A DNA stretch of 37,636 nucleotides from JAGGAG01 sp031402225 (GTDB lineage Bacteria; Gemmatimonadota; Gemmatimonadetes; Gemmatimonadales; GWC2-71-9), in the NCBI GenBank assembly GCA_031402225.1, contig JANNSD010000121.1:1-37636 (forward strand), written 5' to 3'. The translations under genes were made by a program, and so were the position numbers. The notes under the pieces are model-generated. The model worked only from the letters and a program-made list of their open reading frames with translations. It did no database searches and was not told the origin of the DNA. The first letter of the stretch is position 1. Every line of letters starts with the position of its first letter. Of the stretch, positions 25,954 to 34,754 are shown in pieces.

Positions 25954-26334
25954 ATGTTCAGCGACATCCTCAGCATTACCTTGTTCCTGTTCGAGATCTT
26001 CGTTTTCATCGCGTACCTGATGGTCATGTTCCACATCATCGGCGACATTTTTCGTGATCGTGAGCTGGGCGGCGGCAGCAAGGCGCTCTGGATCATCGGC
26101 CTGATCTTCCTGCCGATCATCACGGCGCTCATCTACCTCATCGCGCGTGGCAAGGGAATGGCCGAGCGGCAGCGGGAGGTAGTGCAGAAGGTGCGGTCCC
26201 AGCAGGAGGAGTACATCAAGGGAGTCGCCGGTGTGTCCCCGGCCGACCAGATCGCCAGGGCGAAGGCGCTCCTCGGCGAGGGCACCATCACGCAGGACGA
26301 GTTCCAGAAGCTGAAGGCAAAGGCGCTTGCTTGA
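25954..26334 (+). CDS. PLDc_N/SHOCT small membrane protein
   Basis: The 126-residue protein has two N-terminal membrane helices (about 5-30 and 44-64, with ALWIIGLIFLPIITALIYLI) matching the PLDc_N cardiolipin-synthase-type N-terminus. A charged linker follows, then a C-terminal SHOCT motif (DQIARAKALLGEGTITQDEF, then QKLKAKAL). SHOCT domains are short helical oligomerisation units. A phospholipase catalytic domain is absent. The ATG at 25954 directly follows the 7-base repeat array; GGAG at 25944-25947 may be its ribosome site. Confidence 0.85.
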   Translation: MFSDILSITLFLFEIFVFIAYLMVMFHIIGDIFRDRELGGGSKALWIIGLIFLPIITALIYLIARGKGMAERQREVVQKVRSQQEEYIKGVAGVSPADQIARAKALLGEGTITQDEFQKLKAKALA

Positions 26335-26394
26335 TTCGGCAGGCAGCGCAGATCGTTGGTCGTCAGTAACGGACACTTCACGATCGGAGTGCGT

Positions 26395-28011
26395 ATGGGG
26401 CACAGGCGAATGATGTTTCGGGGAGTCACAGCGCTGTGCGCTGCGGTTGGGCTGGCGCTGGTCGCGCCTGCAAGTGCGGAGGCGCAGCAGAAGCCCAACA
26501 TCGTGTTCATCATGGGCGACGACATCGGCTGGTTCAATATCGGCGCGTACCACCAGGGCATCATGGCAGGCCGCACGCCCAACCTGGACCAGCTTGCCAG
26601 CGAGGGGATGCGCTTCACCGACTACTACGCCGAGGCCAGTTGCACCGCCGGTCGCGCGAATTTCATCACGGGCGAACTGCCGATCCGCACCGGTATGACC
26701 ACCGTCGGCCAGGCCGGTTCACCGATCGGGATTCCGGCGCAGGCCGTGACCATCGCCACCGCGCTCAAGTCGATGGGATACGCCACCGGGCAGTTCGGCA
26801 AGAATCACCTGGGCGACCTCAACGAGTTCCTGCCCACGGTGCACGGTTTCGACGAGTTCTACGGGTATCTCTACCATCTGGACGCGATGGAGGATCCCTG
26901 TCACCCGAACTATCCGCAAAACCTGATCAACGTCGTGGGACCGCGGAACCTCATCCATAGCTGGGCCACCAACACCGATGACCCGACGGTGCAGCCGCGC
27001 TGGGGGAAGGTCGGGAAACAGAAGATCCAGGATGTCGGCCCGATGTGTCCCAAGCTAATGGAGACCATCGACGACACGATCCTGGCGAAGACGATCACCT
27101 TCCTCGACAAGGCGAGGAAGGACAACAAGCCCTTCTTCCTCTGGCTCAACCCGACGCGCATGCATGTCGTGACGCACCTCGCCCCGAAGTATGAGGCGAT
27201 GCGCAACTCGGAGAACGGATGGTCGGAAGAGGAAGCCGGCATGTTCCAGCTCGACGAGATCGTCGGCTCGGTCATGACGTACCTGAAGACCAACGGCCTC
27301 GACAACAACACGATCGTCGTGTTCAGCACCGACAACGGTACGGAGAACTTCACCTGGCCCGATGGTGGCCAGACCCCATTTGCCGGTGGCAAGGGCACCG
27401 CACTCGAGGGGGGCTTTCGCTCGCCCGCCATCATCCGCTGGCCCGGCAAGGTGCCGGCCGGCAAGGTGGAGAACGGGATCTTCTCCGGGCTCGACTGGTT
27501 CCCCACATTCGTCGCGGCGGCCGGCAATCCGAACATCGCCAAGGAGCTGCTCACCGGGAAGCCGCTGGACGGGCAGACCTACAAGGTCCACCTGGACGGC
27601 TACGACCAGACCGCGCTCATCACCGGCAAGGGTCCGTCAGCGCGCACCGAGATCTTCTACTTCACCGAGGGCACCCTCTCCGCGGTGCGATACAACGACT
27701 ACAAGTATCGCTTTACCGACCAACCCAACGGCTGGCTCGGTGCCACAGAGAAGGTGGACTGGCCGATCCTGGTCAACCTCCGACTTGATCCGTTCGAGCG
27801 CACCGGCATGTATGACGGCAAGGGCGGGTCGCTCAACTACTACAACTGGTTTGCCTACCAGTTCTGGCGCTTCGTGTTTGTGCAGCAGGTGGTCGGGAAG
27901 CTGGCGCAGACCGCCATCGACTTCCCGCCGATGCAGAAGGGCGCCAGCTTCAACCTCGAAGCGGTGAAGGCGCAGATCGAGAAGGCACAGGCGGCGCAGT
28001 CCGGGAAGTAG
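26395..28011 (+). CDS. Periplasmic arylsulfatase (CxAxR type)
   Basis: The 538-residue enzyme would hydrolyse sulfate esters after export. A signal peptide ending ASAEA precedes PNIVFIMGDDIGW, with metal ligands D42 and D43. The formylglycine motif is C83-TAGR in EASCTAGRANFITGE, the C-x-A-x-R variant, so C83 needs oxidation by a sulfatase-activating enzyme not seen here. Later blocks are GFDEFYGYLYHLDAMEDP, STDNGTENFTWPDGG and RLDPFERTG. The ATG at 26395 has GGAG at 26386-26389 upstream; the frame opens earlier, at 26356, without a better site. The porin-like gene downstream is a common partner of this sulfatase type. Confidence 0.9.
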   Translation: MGHRRMMFRGVTALCAAVGLALVAPASAEAQQKPNIVFIMGDDIGWFNIGAYHQGIMAGRTPNLDQLASEGMRFTDYYAEASCTAGRANFITGELPIRTGMTTVGQAGSPIGIPAQAVTIATALKSMGYATGQFGKNHLGDLNEFLPTVHGFDEFYGYLYHLDAMEDPCHPNYPQNLINVVGPRNLIHSWATNTDDPTVQPRWGKVGKQKIQDVGPMCPKLMETIDDTILAKTITFLDKARKDNKPFFLWLNPTRMHVVTHLAPKYEAMRNSENGWSEEEAGMFQLDEIVGSVMTYLKTNGLDNNTIVVFSTDNGTENFTWPDGGQTPFAGGKGTALEGGFRSPAIIRWPGKVPAGKVENGIFSGLDWFPTFVAAAGNPNIAKELLTGKPLDGQTYKVHLDGYDQTALITGKGPSARTEIFYFTEGTLSAVRYNDYKYRFTDQPNGWLGATEKVDWPILVNLRLDPFERTGMYDGKGGSLNYYNWFAYQFWRFVFVQQVVGKLAQTAIDFPPMQKGASFNLEAVKAQIEKAQAAQSGK

Positions 28012-28154
28012 GCAACACTAATGACCGCATGAGACTGCGCCGGTTGCCTTCCAGGCAGCTGGCGCAGTGCTTTCCCGCCCGTCCCATCCCGAGACTCACC
28101 GGCCAGACGGGGCCCCGCCATGGTCCCAAGGTTCAATAGTCAACGGCGTGCCTG

Positions 28155-29138
28155 GTGCCTGACGTGCCAGACCGGGTCCTCACCGCTGCGAACGTCCACA
28201 CCGACAACTTCTCGGTCAAGTTCGGCCTCGCCATCCTGCTGGACTACACCTTCTTCAACCAGAACCAGCCCAGCATTCTCCAGCAGGGCGTGCAAGACAA
28301 CGCATTCCAGGTCCGCGGCAACCTGACCTTCGGCAAGACCAAGCAGACCTTTGGCTATGAAATGGTTGGTGACGCCGCCAACCTTCCCCAAACCGAGCGG
28401 CTGCTCACGCCGTTCTTCAAGAGCCGGGACATCGGTGTCAAGCTCGTCAATACCGCGTTCGGCGAGCGCGCCACCTGGTCCGTTGGCTGGTGGAACGACT
28501 GGTGGATCACGCCGACCACCTGGAACGAGAGCGGTCAGCAGTTCGGTGGGCGCATCACTGCCCTTCCCCTCTGGAACGAGCGCAGCCATCGCTACCTGCA
28601 CCTGGCCGTGGCGGCGCGCTACAACGGCGCCGGCAATGACACGCTGCAGTTCCGCGGTCAGCCCCAGACCAACGTTGCCACCTTCTACATCAACACCGGG
28701 CAGCTGGCAGCCAATCACGCCTGGCACCTCGGGCTCGAGGCACTCTGGGCCGACGGGCCCTTCACTGTGCTGGCTGAGTACAACCAGGCCTGGATTGCCA
28801 CGGCGCAGGGCGCCTCGGCCAATGGCTGGTATGTCCTGGGGAGCTGGATGGTCACCGGCGGTGGCCCCCGACCCTACGACCGCAAGGTCGGATACACCCG
28901 CCGCGTGCCGATTACCCACAAGCACGGTGAGGTGGAACTCATGGCACGCTACGGCCAGGTGGACTTCAACGACCGCGACGTGCAGGGCGGTGCGCTGAAG
29001 CAGTGGTACTTCGCGGCGAACTGGTGGGCTACAAGGCGCTGGAAGGTCGCGGTCGGCTACGGCACGGTAAACCTGGAACAGGATGACATCGTGGGGTGGA
29101 CCGGCCTCCTGCTCACCCGCCTTCAGTGGATATTCTGA
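28155..29138 (+). CDS. Shortened OprO/OprP-type porin, possibly decaying
   Basis: The protein reads clearly as the C-terminal part of a phosphate-selective-porin-like barrel: NFSVKFGLAILLDYTFF, YEMVGDAANLPQTERLL, WSVGWWNDWW, ITALPLWNE, EVELMARYGQVDFNDRD, and a barrel-type end LLLTRLQWIF. It lacks a signal peptide: the first usable start is GTG at 28155 and the frame is closed by TAG at 28137. From memory of the family, about 30-40 residues also seem missing between DNAFQVR and GKTKQTFGYEMVGD. Without a signal peptide it could not reach the outer membrane, so it may be a pseudogene or start in a damaged upstream part. It follows the sulfatase by 143 bases. Confidence 0.7.
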   Translation: MPDVPDRVLTAANVHTDNFSVKFGLAILLDYTFFNQNQPSILQQGVQDNAFQVRGNLTFGKTKQTFGYEMVGDAANLPQTERLLTPFFKSRDIGVKLVNTAFGERATWSVGWWNDWWITPTTWNESGQQFGGRITALPLWNERSHRYLHLAVAARYNGAGNDTLQFRGQPQTNVATFYINTGQLAANHAWHLGLEALWADGPFTVLAEYNQAWIATAQGASANGWYVLGSWMVTGGGPRPYDRKVGYTRRVPITHKHGEVELMARYGQVDFNDRDVQGGALKQWYFAANWWATRRWKVAVGYGTVNLEQDDIVGWTGLLLTRLQWIF

Positions 29139-29165
29139 CGGCGACCCGTTCCGCGGGGCTACCGA

Positions 29166-30167
29166 TCAGGCCGGCGGCGGCGCGGCCTCCGCGGCTGCGT
29201 ACCGCCGGAATGCTTCCCTCACGGTGAGGTAGATCGGAATCGACAGCACGGCCCCGGCCGCACCCAGCACCCAACTGAAGAACATCAGGGCGAGGACGCT
29301 TTCGAGCAGACCCAGGTTCAGCCCGGTCCGCATGAACCTGGGCTTGATCACGTTGTCGGTCAGGAAGTTGACCAGGATAAAAGCGCCAAGCACCACGCCG
29401 GCGGGGCCCCAGCCGCGCTCCAGCAGCGTCAGCAGCACCGGCGGGATGACCGTCAGGATCATGCCAAGGCTCGGTACGAAGTTCAGGAAGAATCCCAGTA
29501 CCCCCCAGGTCACGGCGCCGTCGGTCCCCACGAGCAGCATGACGATGGTGACGAGCACCGAGAAGATGACCCCCGTGATGCTGGTGATCTTGATGTACTG
29601 CCGCGTCTGCCCCGCGAACTGGGCCAGCCGCGCGACGGATCCGGGCGCGCTAGCGGACTCGGCCGACGAGGGACCGGCATCGATCAGCATGAACACCATG
29701 AGCATCAGGATCACTGCCGTGTTGCCAAGCACTGACAGCATCGACGTGGCAAGGCCGCCGATCAGTCCGGCGATCTTGCCGGGGTCCAACGAGCCGACAT
29801 GGGAGAGGTCCGGTAGCTGGAGGTGCCGTGCCTGCAGCCAGCCCTGGACGCTCGCCTGCATGGCCTCAAGGCTGGCGCGGTACACTGGCATGTTGCCGGT
29901 CAGTTGGCTCAGCGATGCGGCAAGAAGCGAACTGATGAGGAGCCCGCCGACGATCACCAGCAGGACGGTCGCGGCCACGGCCAGGCTGGACGACAGGCCC
30001 TTCGCGCGCAGCCAGTCCCGGAGCGGCTGCAGCGTCTGCGCCAGGAGGGCGGCCAACAGCACCGTTGAGACCGGCCCTGCCGCCTGGCGGAGGCCGAAGG
30101 TGACGATCACGGCCGCGGCGGTACCGACAAGGAGTTTGAGCAGGGGCGAGAGGTTGGCGCTTGGCAT
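29166..30167 (-). CDS. AI-2E family transporter (PerM/TqsA-like permease)
   Basis: The 333-residue protein has about eight hydrophobic segments in the family arrangement: paired N-terminal helices (LLKLLVGTAAAVIVTFGL, VSTVLLAALLAQTLQPL), a soluble loop around GNMPVYRASLEAMQ, and a C-terminal half with VLGFFLNFVPSLGMILTVIP and the NVIKPRFM block typical of the family. Members export small molecules including AI-2 or sodium; the substrate is not readable. The ATG at 30167 has GGAGA at 30180-30171 on its strand, which decides it over an in-frame start at 30236. It converges with the porin gene. Confidence 0.88.
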   Translation of the reverse strand: MPSANLSPLLKLLVGTAAAVIVTFGLRQAAGPVSTVLLAALLAQTLQPLRDWLRAKGLSSSLAVAATVLLVIVGGLLISSLLAASLSQLTGNMPVYRASLEAMQASVQGWLQARHLQLPDLSHVGSLDPGKIAGLIGGLATSMLSVLGNTAVILMLMVFMLIDAGPSSAESASAPGSVARLAQFAGQTRQYIKITSITGVIFSVLVTIVMLLVGTDGAVTWGVLGFFLNFVPSLGMILTVIPPVLLTLLERGWGPAGVVLGAFILVNFLTDNVIKPRFMRTGLNLGLLESVLALMFFSWVLGAAGAVLSIPIYLTVREAFRRYAAAEAAPPPA

Positions 30168-30430
30168 CGGACTCTCCAGGGCGGTACGCTTGGTGACGAA
30201 AGGCGCCTTCCATCTTACTTTAAATGTCGCTTGCACGCATCGCGTCGAGTCTGCGACCTTGCCTTCAACGCGCTAGTACGCGGCCCAGGGCGAAGCCCGA
30301 CCTCGCGAACGCCGAGCCGTGCAAGACCGTTCGGAGCGGAAGAAGGGCTGGGTCGTGATCAGCATGAAGCTCGCGGCCGAACGCAGCGGCCTTCAACCTC
30401 AGCAAGATTACGGAGCGAAGGGATCGACTC

Positions 30431-31861
30431 ATGGCCAAGAGGACGAAGTCCTCCCGCATGGGGTCCAGTCAAACAGCGGCCGGGCGCGAACTCCGTGTCG
30501 GACCCGGTCCGACGCGAACGGAACTCCTCGCGGCCGGCAAGAAGCTGCGGGAAACCTGCCCGCGCAGCTCCCACTCGGAGTGGAAGCCACCCCAGGACCG
30601 CCGGGATCCGGTGGAGCTGATGGAGTCAGCCGACGAAGGCCGAATTCCCGAGCTGATCCCCATTCGCCACGGACGGATGCTGCGGTCGCCATTCACGTTT
30701 TTTCGCGGAGCGGCGCTCAACATGGCGGCCGACCTGGCTGGTACGCCAGCGACCGGCATGCGGGTGCAGGCGTGTGGCGACGCCCACCTGATGAATTTCG
30801 GTGCCTTCGCCACGCCGGAGCGGCGGGTCATCTTCGACCTCAACGACCTCGACGAAACCCTCCCCGCCCCATGGGAATGGGACGTGAAGCGGCTGGCGGC
30901 GAGTATCGTCCTGGCCAGCCGCAGCAACGGCTTCAGCGAAGCCGATGCCCGGAACGCCACGCTGGCCGGCGTGCGCTCGTATCGCGAGCACATGGCGGAA
31001 TACAGCGAGATGCGCACTCTCGAGGTGTGGTACGCCAGCATCGGCATTGAGCAGCTGCAGGAGATGATCAAGGACAAGGACGCCCGCCAGCGCCACCAGA
31101 AGGTGCTCTCCAAGGCCCGCGAGCGGAGCGCGGCGGAGCATGACTTCCCCAAGCTGGCCGCGATGGCGGGAGCGCAGCCCAGGATAAGGGACAACCCGCC
31201 CTTGATCTACCACCTGCAGGATGAAGCCGAGGAAAGCCTCCGTACACGAGTCCGCGCGGCCTTCGCTGAGTATCGCAACTCGATGCAGGAGGATCGCCGG
31301 GTGCTCCTCGATCGGTTCGACTTCAAGGACATCGCGATCAAGGTGGTCGGCGTGGGAAGTGTCGGCACGATGTGCGCCGTCATCCTCATGATGGCGAGCG
31401 CGGAGGATCCACTGTTCCTCCAGGTCAAGGAGGCGCGCACGTCGGTGCTGGAGCCGTACGCTGGCGCCAGCACTTCCCCCAACCACGGCCAGCGGGTGGT
31501 GAACGGCATCAGGCTCATGCAGTCAGCCAGCGACATCTTTCTGGGCTGGACCACGGGCAGGGAAGGCCGCCACTTCTATGTTCGTCAACTCCGGGACATG
31601 AAGATCGGGCCCCAGGTGGAGTTGTTCACGTCGGGCGTGCTGACCCAGTATGCCGAGTTCTGCGCCTGGACCCTGGCGCGGGCCCACGCCCGTTCCGGGG
31701 AGCCCGCGCAGATCACCGGTTACCTCGGCAAGAGCGACACCTTCGATGAAGCCGTCGCGGATTTCGCGATCGCGTACGGCGACCAGACGGAACGCGACTA
31801 CGAAGTGCTGCTGAAGGCGGCCCGGTCGGGGCGCCTCGAGGTTGTCACCGAACCCGATTAG
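30431..31861 (+). CDS. DUF2252 family protein, kinase-like fold
   Basis: The 476-residue protein matches DUF2252. Key blocks are RHGRMLRSPFTFFRGAA, CGDAHLMNFGAF (115-126), FDLNDLDETLPAPWEWDVKR from 135, GVGSVGTMC, FLQVKEAR and YVRQLRDMK. GDAHxxNFG and the FDLNDLDE aspartates resemble the catalytic loop and DFG-like residues of the aminoglycoside-phosphotransferase fold, so a phosphotransferase activity is plausible but unproved. No signal peptide is present, so it is likely cytoplasmic. It stands alone on the plus strand with 263 bases upstream in which I see no gene or clear promoter, and ends 5 bases from the convergent cytochrome gene. Confidence 0.85.
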   Translation: MAKRTKSSRMGSSQTAAGRELRVGPGPTRTELLAAGKKLRETCPRSSHSEWKPPQDRRDPVELMESADEGRIPELIPIRHGRMLRSPFTFFRGAALNMAADLAGTPATGMRVQACGDAHLMNFGAFATPERRVIFDLNDLDETLPAPWEWDVKRLAASIVLASRSNGFSEADARNATLAGVRSYREHMAEYSEMRTLEVWYASIGIEQLQEMIKDKDARQRHQKVLSKARERSAAEHDFPKLAAMAGAQPRIRDNPPLIYHLQDEAEESLRTRVRAAFAEYRNSMQEDRRVLLDRFDFKDIAIKVVGVGSVGTMCAVILMMASAEDPLFLQVKEARTSVLEPYAGASTSPNHGQRVVNGIRLMQSASDIFLGWTTGREGRHFYVRQLRDMKIGPQVELFTSGVLTQYAEFCAWTLARAHARSGEPAQITGYLGKSDTFDEAVADFAIAYGDQTERDYEVLLKAARSGRLEVVTEPD

Positions 31862-31865
31862 TACC

Positions 31866-34166
31866 CTACGGTCCCTTCGCGCTGAGCTCCTGCAGCCGGG
31901 CCGAATACGCCATCGACCCCTGTACATCCCCCGCCTCCCTGGCATACGAGGCCAGCGCCTGCAGCACCTGCGGATCATCCGGATGCCGCGTCAGCACCGC
32001 CTCGAGCTGCCGGATGCCTTCCTGCGGATTGCCGGTATCGTGCAGCGCCACGCCGTACACGTACCCCACATGCGCGTCGTCCGGCGCCATCCGCGCGGCC
32101 GTCTTTAATTCAGCCAGCGCCGCCGGCAGCTGCCGCTGCCGGATCAGCGTGAGGCCCAGCGCGTAGTGCAGTGACGGGTTGTCCGGGCTCTTCCGGATCC
32201 CCTCACGCAACGCCGCGCCCGCCCCGGTCTCATCACCGGTGGCCCGCAGGAAGTCCGCCAGGTTGACCCACGCCGGCACAAAGCTCGAGTCGAGCGCGAT
32301 GGCCTGCCCGAACGCATGCAACGCGCCGGTGCGGTCGCCACGGAGCGCATACAGCGTCGCCAGGTTGGTCCACGACTCCGGCCGGTCGGCGCTGAACATC
32401 TGGGTGTCGATGTACTCCTGGAGCGCCTTGCCGAACGGCGCCTTCGCGGAGTCGGGCAGTTGCTGCTCCAGCGACGCCAGCGCGCGCGCCGCCTCGATGC
32501 GCACCGCCAGGATCGAGTCGGCGAGCCGGGGCGCCAGCAACCGCACCCGATCCGCGGGCTCGATGCCCTCGAGCGCCGCGACCGCTGCGGCGCGCAGCAG
32601 CGGATTCCGGTCCGCCAGGACTGCCTCCGCCGCCGACACCGCACTCGGGGCGTCGTAGCCCGCCAGCCGGCTTACCGCGGTCGCCCGCGCGATGGCCGGC
32701 TGCAGTGTATCACCGGCGAGCCCGGTGAGCCGCGCCAGGGATCCCGGCAGCCGCCGCTCCGAGTTGTTGAGGGTCTCAGCGTAGCGCTGGTAGCCTTCGG
32801 GCGCATGCCCGTACCACGTCGCTACCTGGTCGGCCGCCCACTGCGCCGATTGCTCCCGGTGGCACTGGTTGCAGGTGTTGGGCACCCCGAACTGCACCGT
32901 CTGCTCGGGCCGCGGCACCCGGAAGCTGTGGTCGTGCCGCTGATCGATCACCATGTACGTCGCCTGCGGCATGTGGCAGCTCACGCAGTCCACCCCCGCC
33001 GTACCCGCCGGATGGTGGTCGTGCGACGGCGCGGCGTACTTCTCCTTCGCGTGGCACGTCAGGCACACCTGTGCGCCCGGTGCCAGCAGCTTCTGCGTGT
33101 GCGGATCGTGGCAATCGCTGCAGGTAACACCCTGGCGGTACATCTTGCTCTGCAGGAACGGGGCGTAGTTGTACACCTCGTCGCGCATCTGCCCGTCCGG
33201 CCAGAACAGCCCCGGCTCGAGCAACGCCACCTGCTCCGCGGTACCCAGCGACTGTCCCGGGACATACCCATCCTTGAGCTGGGCTCGCCGGGCATGACAG
33301 AGCCCGCAGGTCTCAATCTCCTTGTCGGTGCGCCGCGGACTGCTCCGTACACCGACGCCGGTGGCCGGATCAATCGGCCACGTGACCCCGTCACGCTCAT
33401 CGAACTCCACCACCAGCCCCATCGCCCCCCGCTTCGCCCCTCCCCGTCTCCCGTCTCCCGTCTCCCGTTTCCCGTCTCCCGCCCAGGCCACATGCGCCGA
33501 GCCCGCCCCATGGCACGCCTCGCAGTTCACGCTGATGTCGGTCCACGAGGTCGTAAAGCGGGGTTGAGTGGGGTCGAAGTTTTTCTTGACGTTCGTCGAG
33601 TGGCACTCGGCGCACATGAAGTTCCAGTTCTGGTCCCGCCCGGTCCAGTGAATGGACTCGCCCGGCAGGATCCTCTCCCCCGGGTACAGCGAAAACCAGC
33701 GCTGGCCACCGTCTGCCTCCGGACGGCTGTCCCACGCCACGGTGAGTGACTGGATGCGGCCGTTGTTGATGTCGATGAGGTACTGCTGCAGGGGGAAGAG
33801 GCCGAAGGTGTATTCGATTGCGTAGTCGCGCAGCGTGCCGTCAGGACCCTCGGTGTTGACGATGAACTTGCCGTCGCGCCGGGAGAACCGCGTGGTCACG
33901 CGGCCGTCGCTGAAGCTCGCGTTCTCGAAATTGCCGAGGACGGTGGAGTCGGCGGCGTGCTGCATCGCCGATGCGTGCTGGGAGGACGCCCACGCGGCGT
34001 ACACCTCCTGGTGACAGCTCACGCAGGCAGCACCACCAACGTAGGTGGCGGCGGCCACCGCAGCCGACGGAGACCGCCCGCCCCTCTCTCCGCAGGCAGC
34101 GAGTGACAGGAACACGGCTACGAGAGGGCGGGCATGGCGAACGCCACGATGGGTCGGGATGATCAC
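31866..34166 (-). CDS. Eight-heme cytochrome c with HEAT-like and TPR repeats, lipoprotein
   Basis: The 766-residue protein starts with a lipoprotein signal (LVAVFLSLAAC, Cys25). Eight CxxCH heme sites follow: CVSCH at 48-52, then CAECH, CEACH, CGLCH, CSDCH, CLTCH, CVSCH and CNQCH. After them come alanine-rich HEAT-like helices (AVRIEAARALASLEQQL) and TPR repeats (SWTNLATLYALRGDRTGALHAF, and others). This is the cytochrome c554-like/TPR protein family, expected to pass electrons at the outer side of the cell envelope, with the TPRs for partner binding. An 18-residue basic stretch after the third heme (GDGKRETGDGRR...) is encoded by a 7-base tandem repeat and is not part of the family. Redox partners are not in the window. 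Confidence 0.88.
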   Translation of the reverse strand: MIIPTHRGVRHARPLVAVFLSLAACGERGGRSPSAAVAAATYVGGAACVSCHQEVYAAWASSQHASAMQHAADSTVLGNFENASFSDGRVTTRFSRRDGKFIVNTEGPDGTLRDYAIEYTFGLFPLQQYLIDINNGRIQSLTVAWDSRPEADGGQRWFSLYPGERILPGESIHWTGRDQNWNFMCAECHSTNVKKNFDPTQPRFTTSWTDISVNCEACHGAGSAHVAWAGDGKRETGDGRRGGAKRGAMGLVVEFDERDGVTWPIDPATGVGVRSSPRRTDKEIETCGLCHARRAQLKDGYVPGQSLGTAEQVALLEPGLFWPDGQMRDEVYNYAPFLQSKMYRQGVTCSDCHDPHTQKLLAPGAQVCLTCHAKEKYAAPSHDHHPAGTAGVDCVSCHMPQATYMVIDQRHDHSFRVPRPEQTVQFGVPNTCNQCHREQSAQWAADQVATWYGHAPEGYQRYAETLNNSERRLPGSLARLTGLAGDTLQPAIARATAVSRLAGYDAPSAVSAAEAVLADRNPLLRAAAVAALEGIEPADRVRLLAPRLADSILAVRIEAARALASLEQQLPDSAKAPFGKALQEYIDTQMFSADRPESWTNLATLYALRGDRTGALHAFGQAIALDSSFVPAWVNLADFLRATGDETGAGAALREGIRKSPDNPSLHYALGLTLIRQRQLPAALAELKTAARMAPDDAHVGYVYGVALHDTGNPQEGIRQLEAVLTRHPDDPQVLQALASYAREAGDVQGSMAYSARLQELSAKGP
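33445..33479. repeat. Five tandem 7-base units inside the cytochrome reading frame
   Basis: Five units of CGTCTCC/CGTTTCC (minus strand GGAGACG/GGAAACG) lie in the cytochrome gene after the third heme site. Thirty-five bases is not a multiple of three, and one unit more or less would shift the frame ahead of heme sites four to eight. The unit is the same as at 25895-25943. Confidence 0.9.
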
Positions 34167-34308
34167 GGCAGCATCCTAACCAGGGACTTGGTCCGCCCGC
34201 CACTCCTCAGCGCGGCACTTGCGCAGCGTCCGGCGCTGGACGGACCGCGCCATTGTCCTTAGTGTTGATGGGCAAGCGCAACACGATGGTCAGCACGAAA
34301 CTTAAACC

Positions 34309-34313
34309 GGAGG
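34309..34313 (+). promoter_or_regulatory. Strong Shine-Dalgarno for the basic repeat protein
   Basis: GGAGG lies 9 bases before the ATG at 34323, one of the best ribosome sites in the window, and supports the start chosen and real expression of the small basic protein. Confidence 0.7.
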
Positions 34314-34322
34314 AACGAGATC

Positions 34323-34688
34323 ATGGCTGACTTGCTGTCGATGTTTGGACAGGACGGAGAGGCGGACGCGGTCGAGAGGGCAATCCGGAAGCGTGTCGCC
34401 AAGAAGATGGTTGCGAAGGCGGTCGTCCGGCGGCGGGTGAAGAAGAAGGTCAAGCGCCGGGTCGCGAAGAAGGCCGTGAAGCGCCGGGTCGCGAAGAAGG
34501 CCGTCAAGCGCCGCGTCGTCAAGAAGGCCGTGAAGCGCCGTGTCGTGAAGAAGGCGGCGAAGAAGGCCGTCAAGCGCCGCGTCGTCAAGAAGGCCGTGAA
34601 GCGCCGTGCCGTGAAGAAGGCGGTGAAGAAGGGAGCCAGGCGCCGGACGGTCAAGAAGGCCGTGAAGCGCAGGGCCAAGAAGAGGTAG
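34323..34688 (+). CDS. Lys/Arg-rich repeat protein, histone H1-like
   Basis: The 121-residue protein has a short acidic-neutral head (MADLLSMFGQDGEADAVE) and then a tail in which 58 of 103 residues (19-121) are Lys or Arg. The tail is built from a 9-residue unit AVKRRVVKK, at 51-59, 60-68, 69-77, 82-90 and 91-99, with degenerate copies around them; a 4-residue AAKK break at 78-81 shifts the phase. The only aromatic residue is F8. Such tails resemble histone H1-like proteins (for example Hc1 and AlgP types) that bind DNA by charge. A nucleoid role is inferred from composition only. It converges with hisA. Confidence 0.8.
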   Translation: MADLLSMFGQDGEADAVERAIRKRVAKKMVAKAVVRRRVKKKVKRRVAKKAVKRRVAKKAVKRRVVKKAVKRRVVKKAAKKAVKRRVVKKAVKRRAVKKAVKKGARRRTVKKAVKRRAKKR

Positions 34689-34754
34689 CAGGTTCCATCG
34701 GAAGCGCGACCCGGAACGCACCGGTGTTCGGTAGCCGGTGCAGTCCGGACCGCG

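Noticed and set aside
24344..25954. 536-codon open frame antisense to the alpha/beta hydrolase
   Set aside because: High-GC antisense frame with no recognisable domain; the plus strand has a clear hydrolase with a nucleophile elbow. Its start is simply the 7-base array read through.
30168..30430. Possible small gene or promoter before the DUF2252 gene
   Set aside because: Short open frames here lack a ribosome site and family resemblance, and no convincing -35/-10 pair is seen.
32316..33749. 477-codon plus-strand frame opposite the cytochrome
   Set aside because: The opposite strand encodes eight CxxCH motifs and TPRs; this frame is Arg/His/Pro-rich with no family signal.
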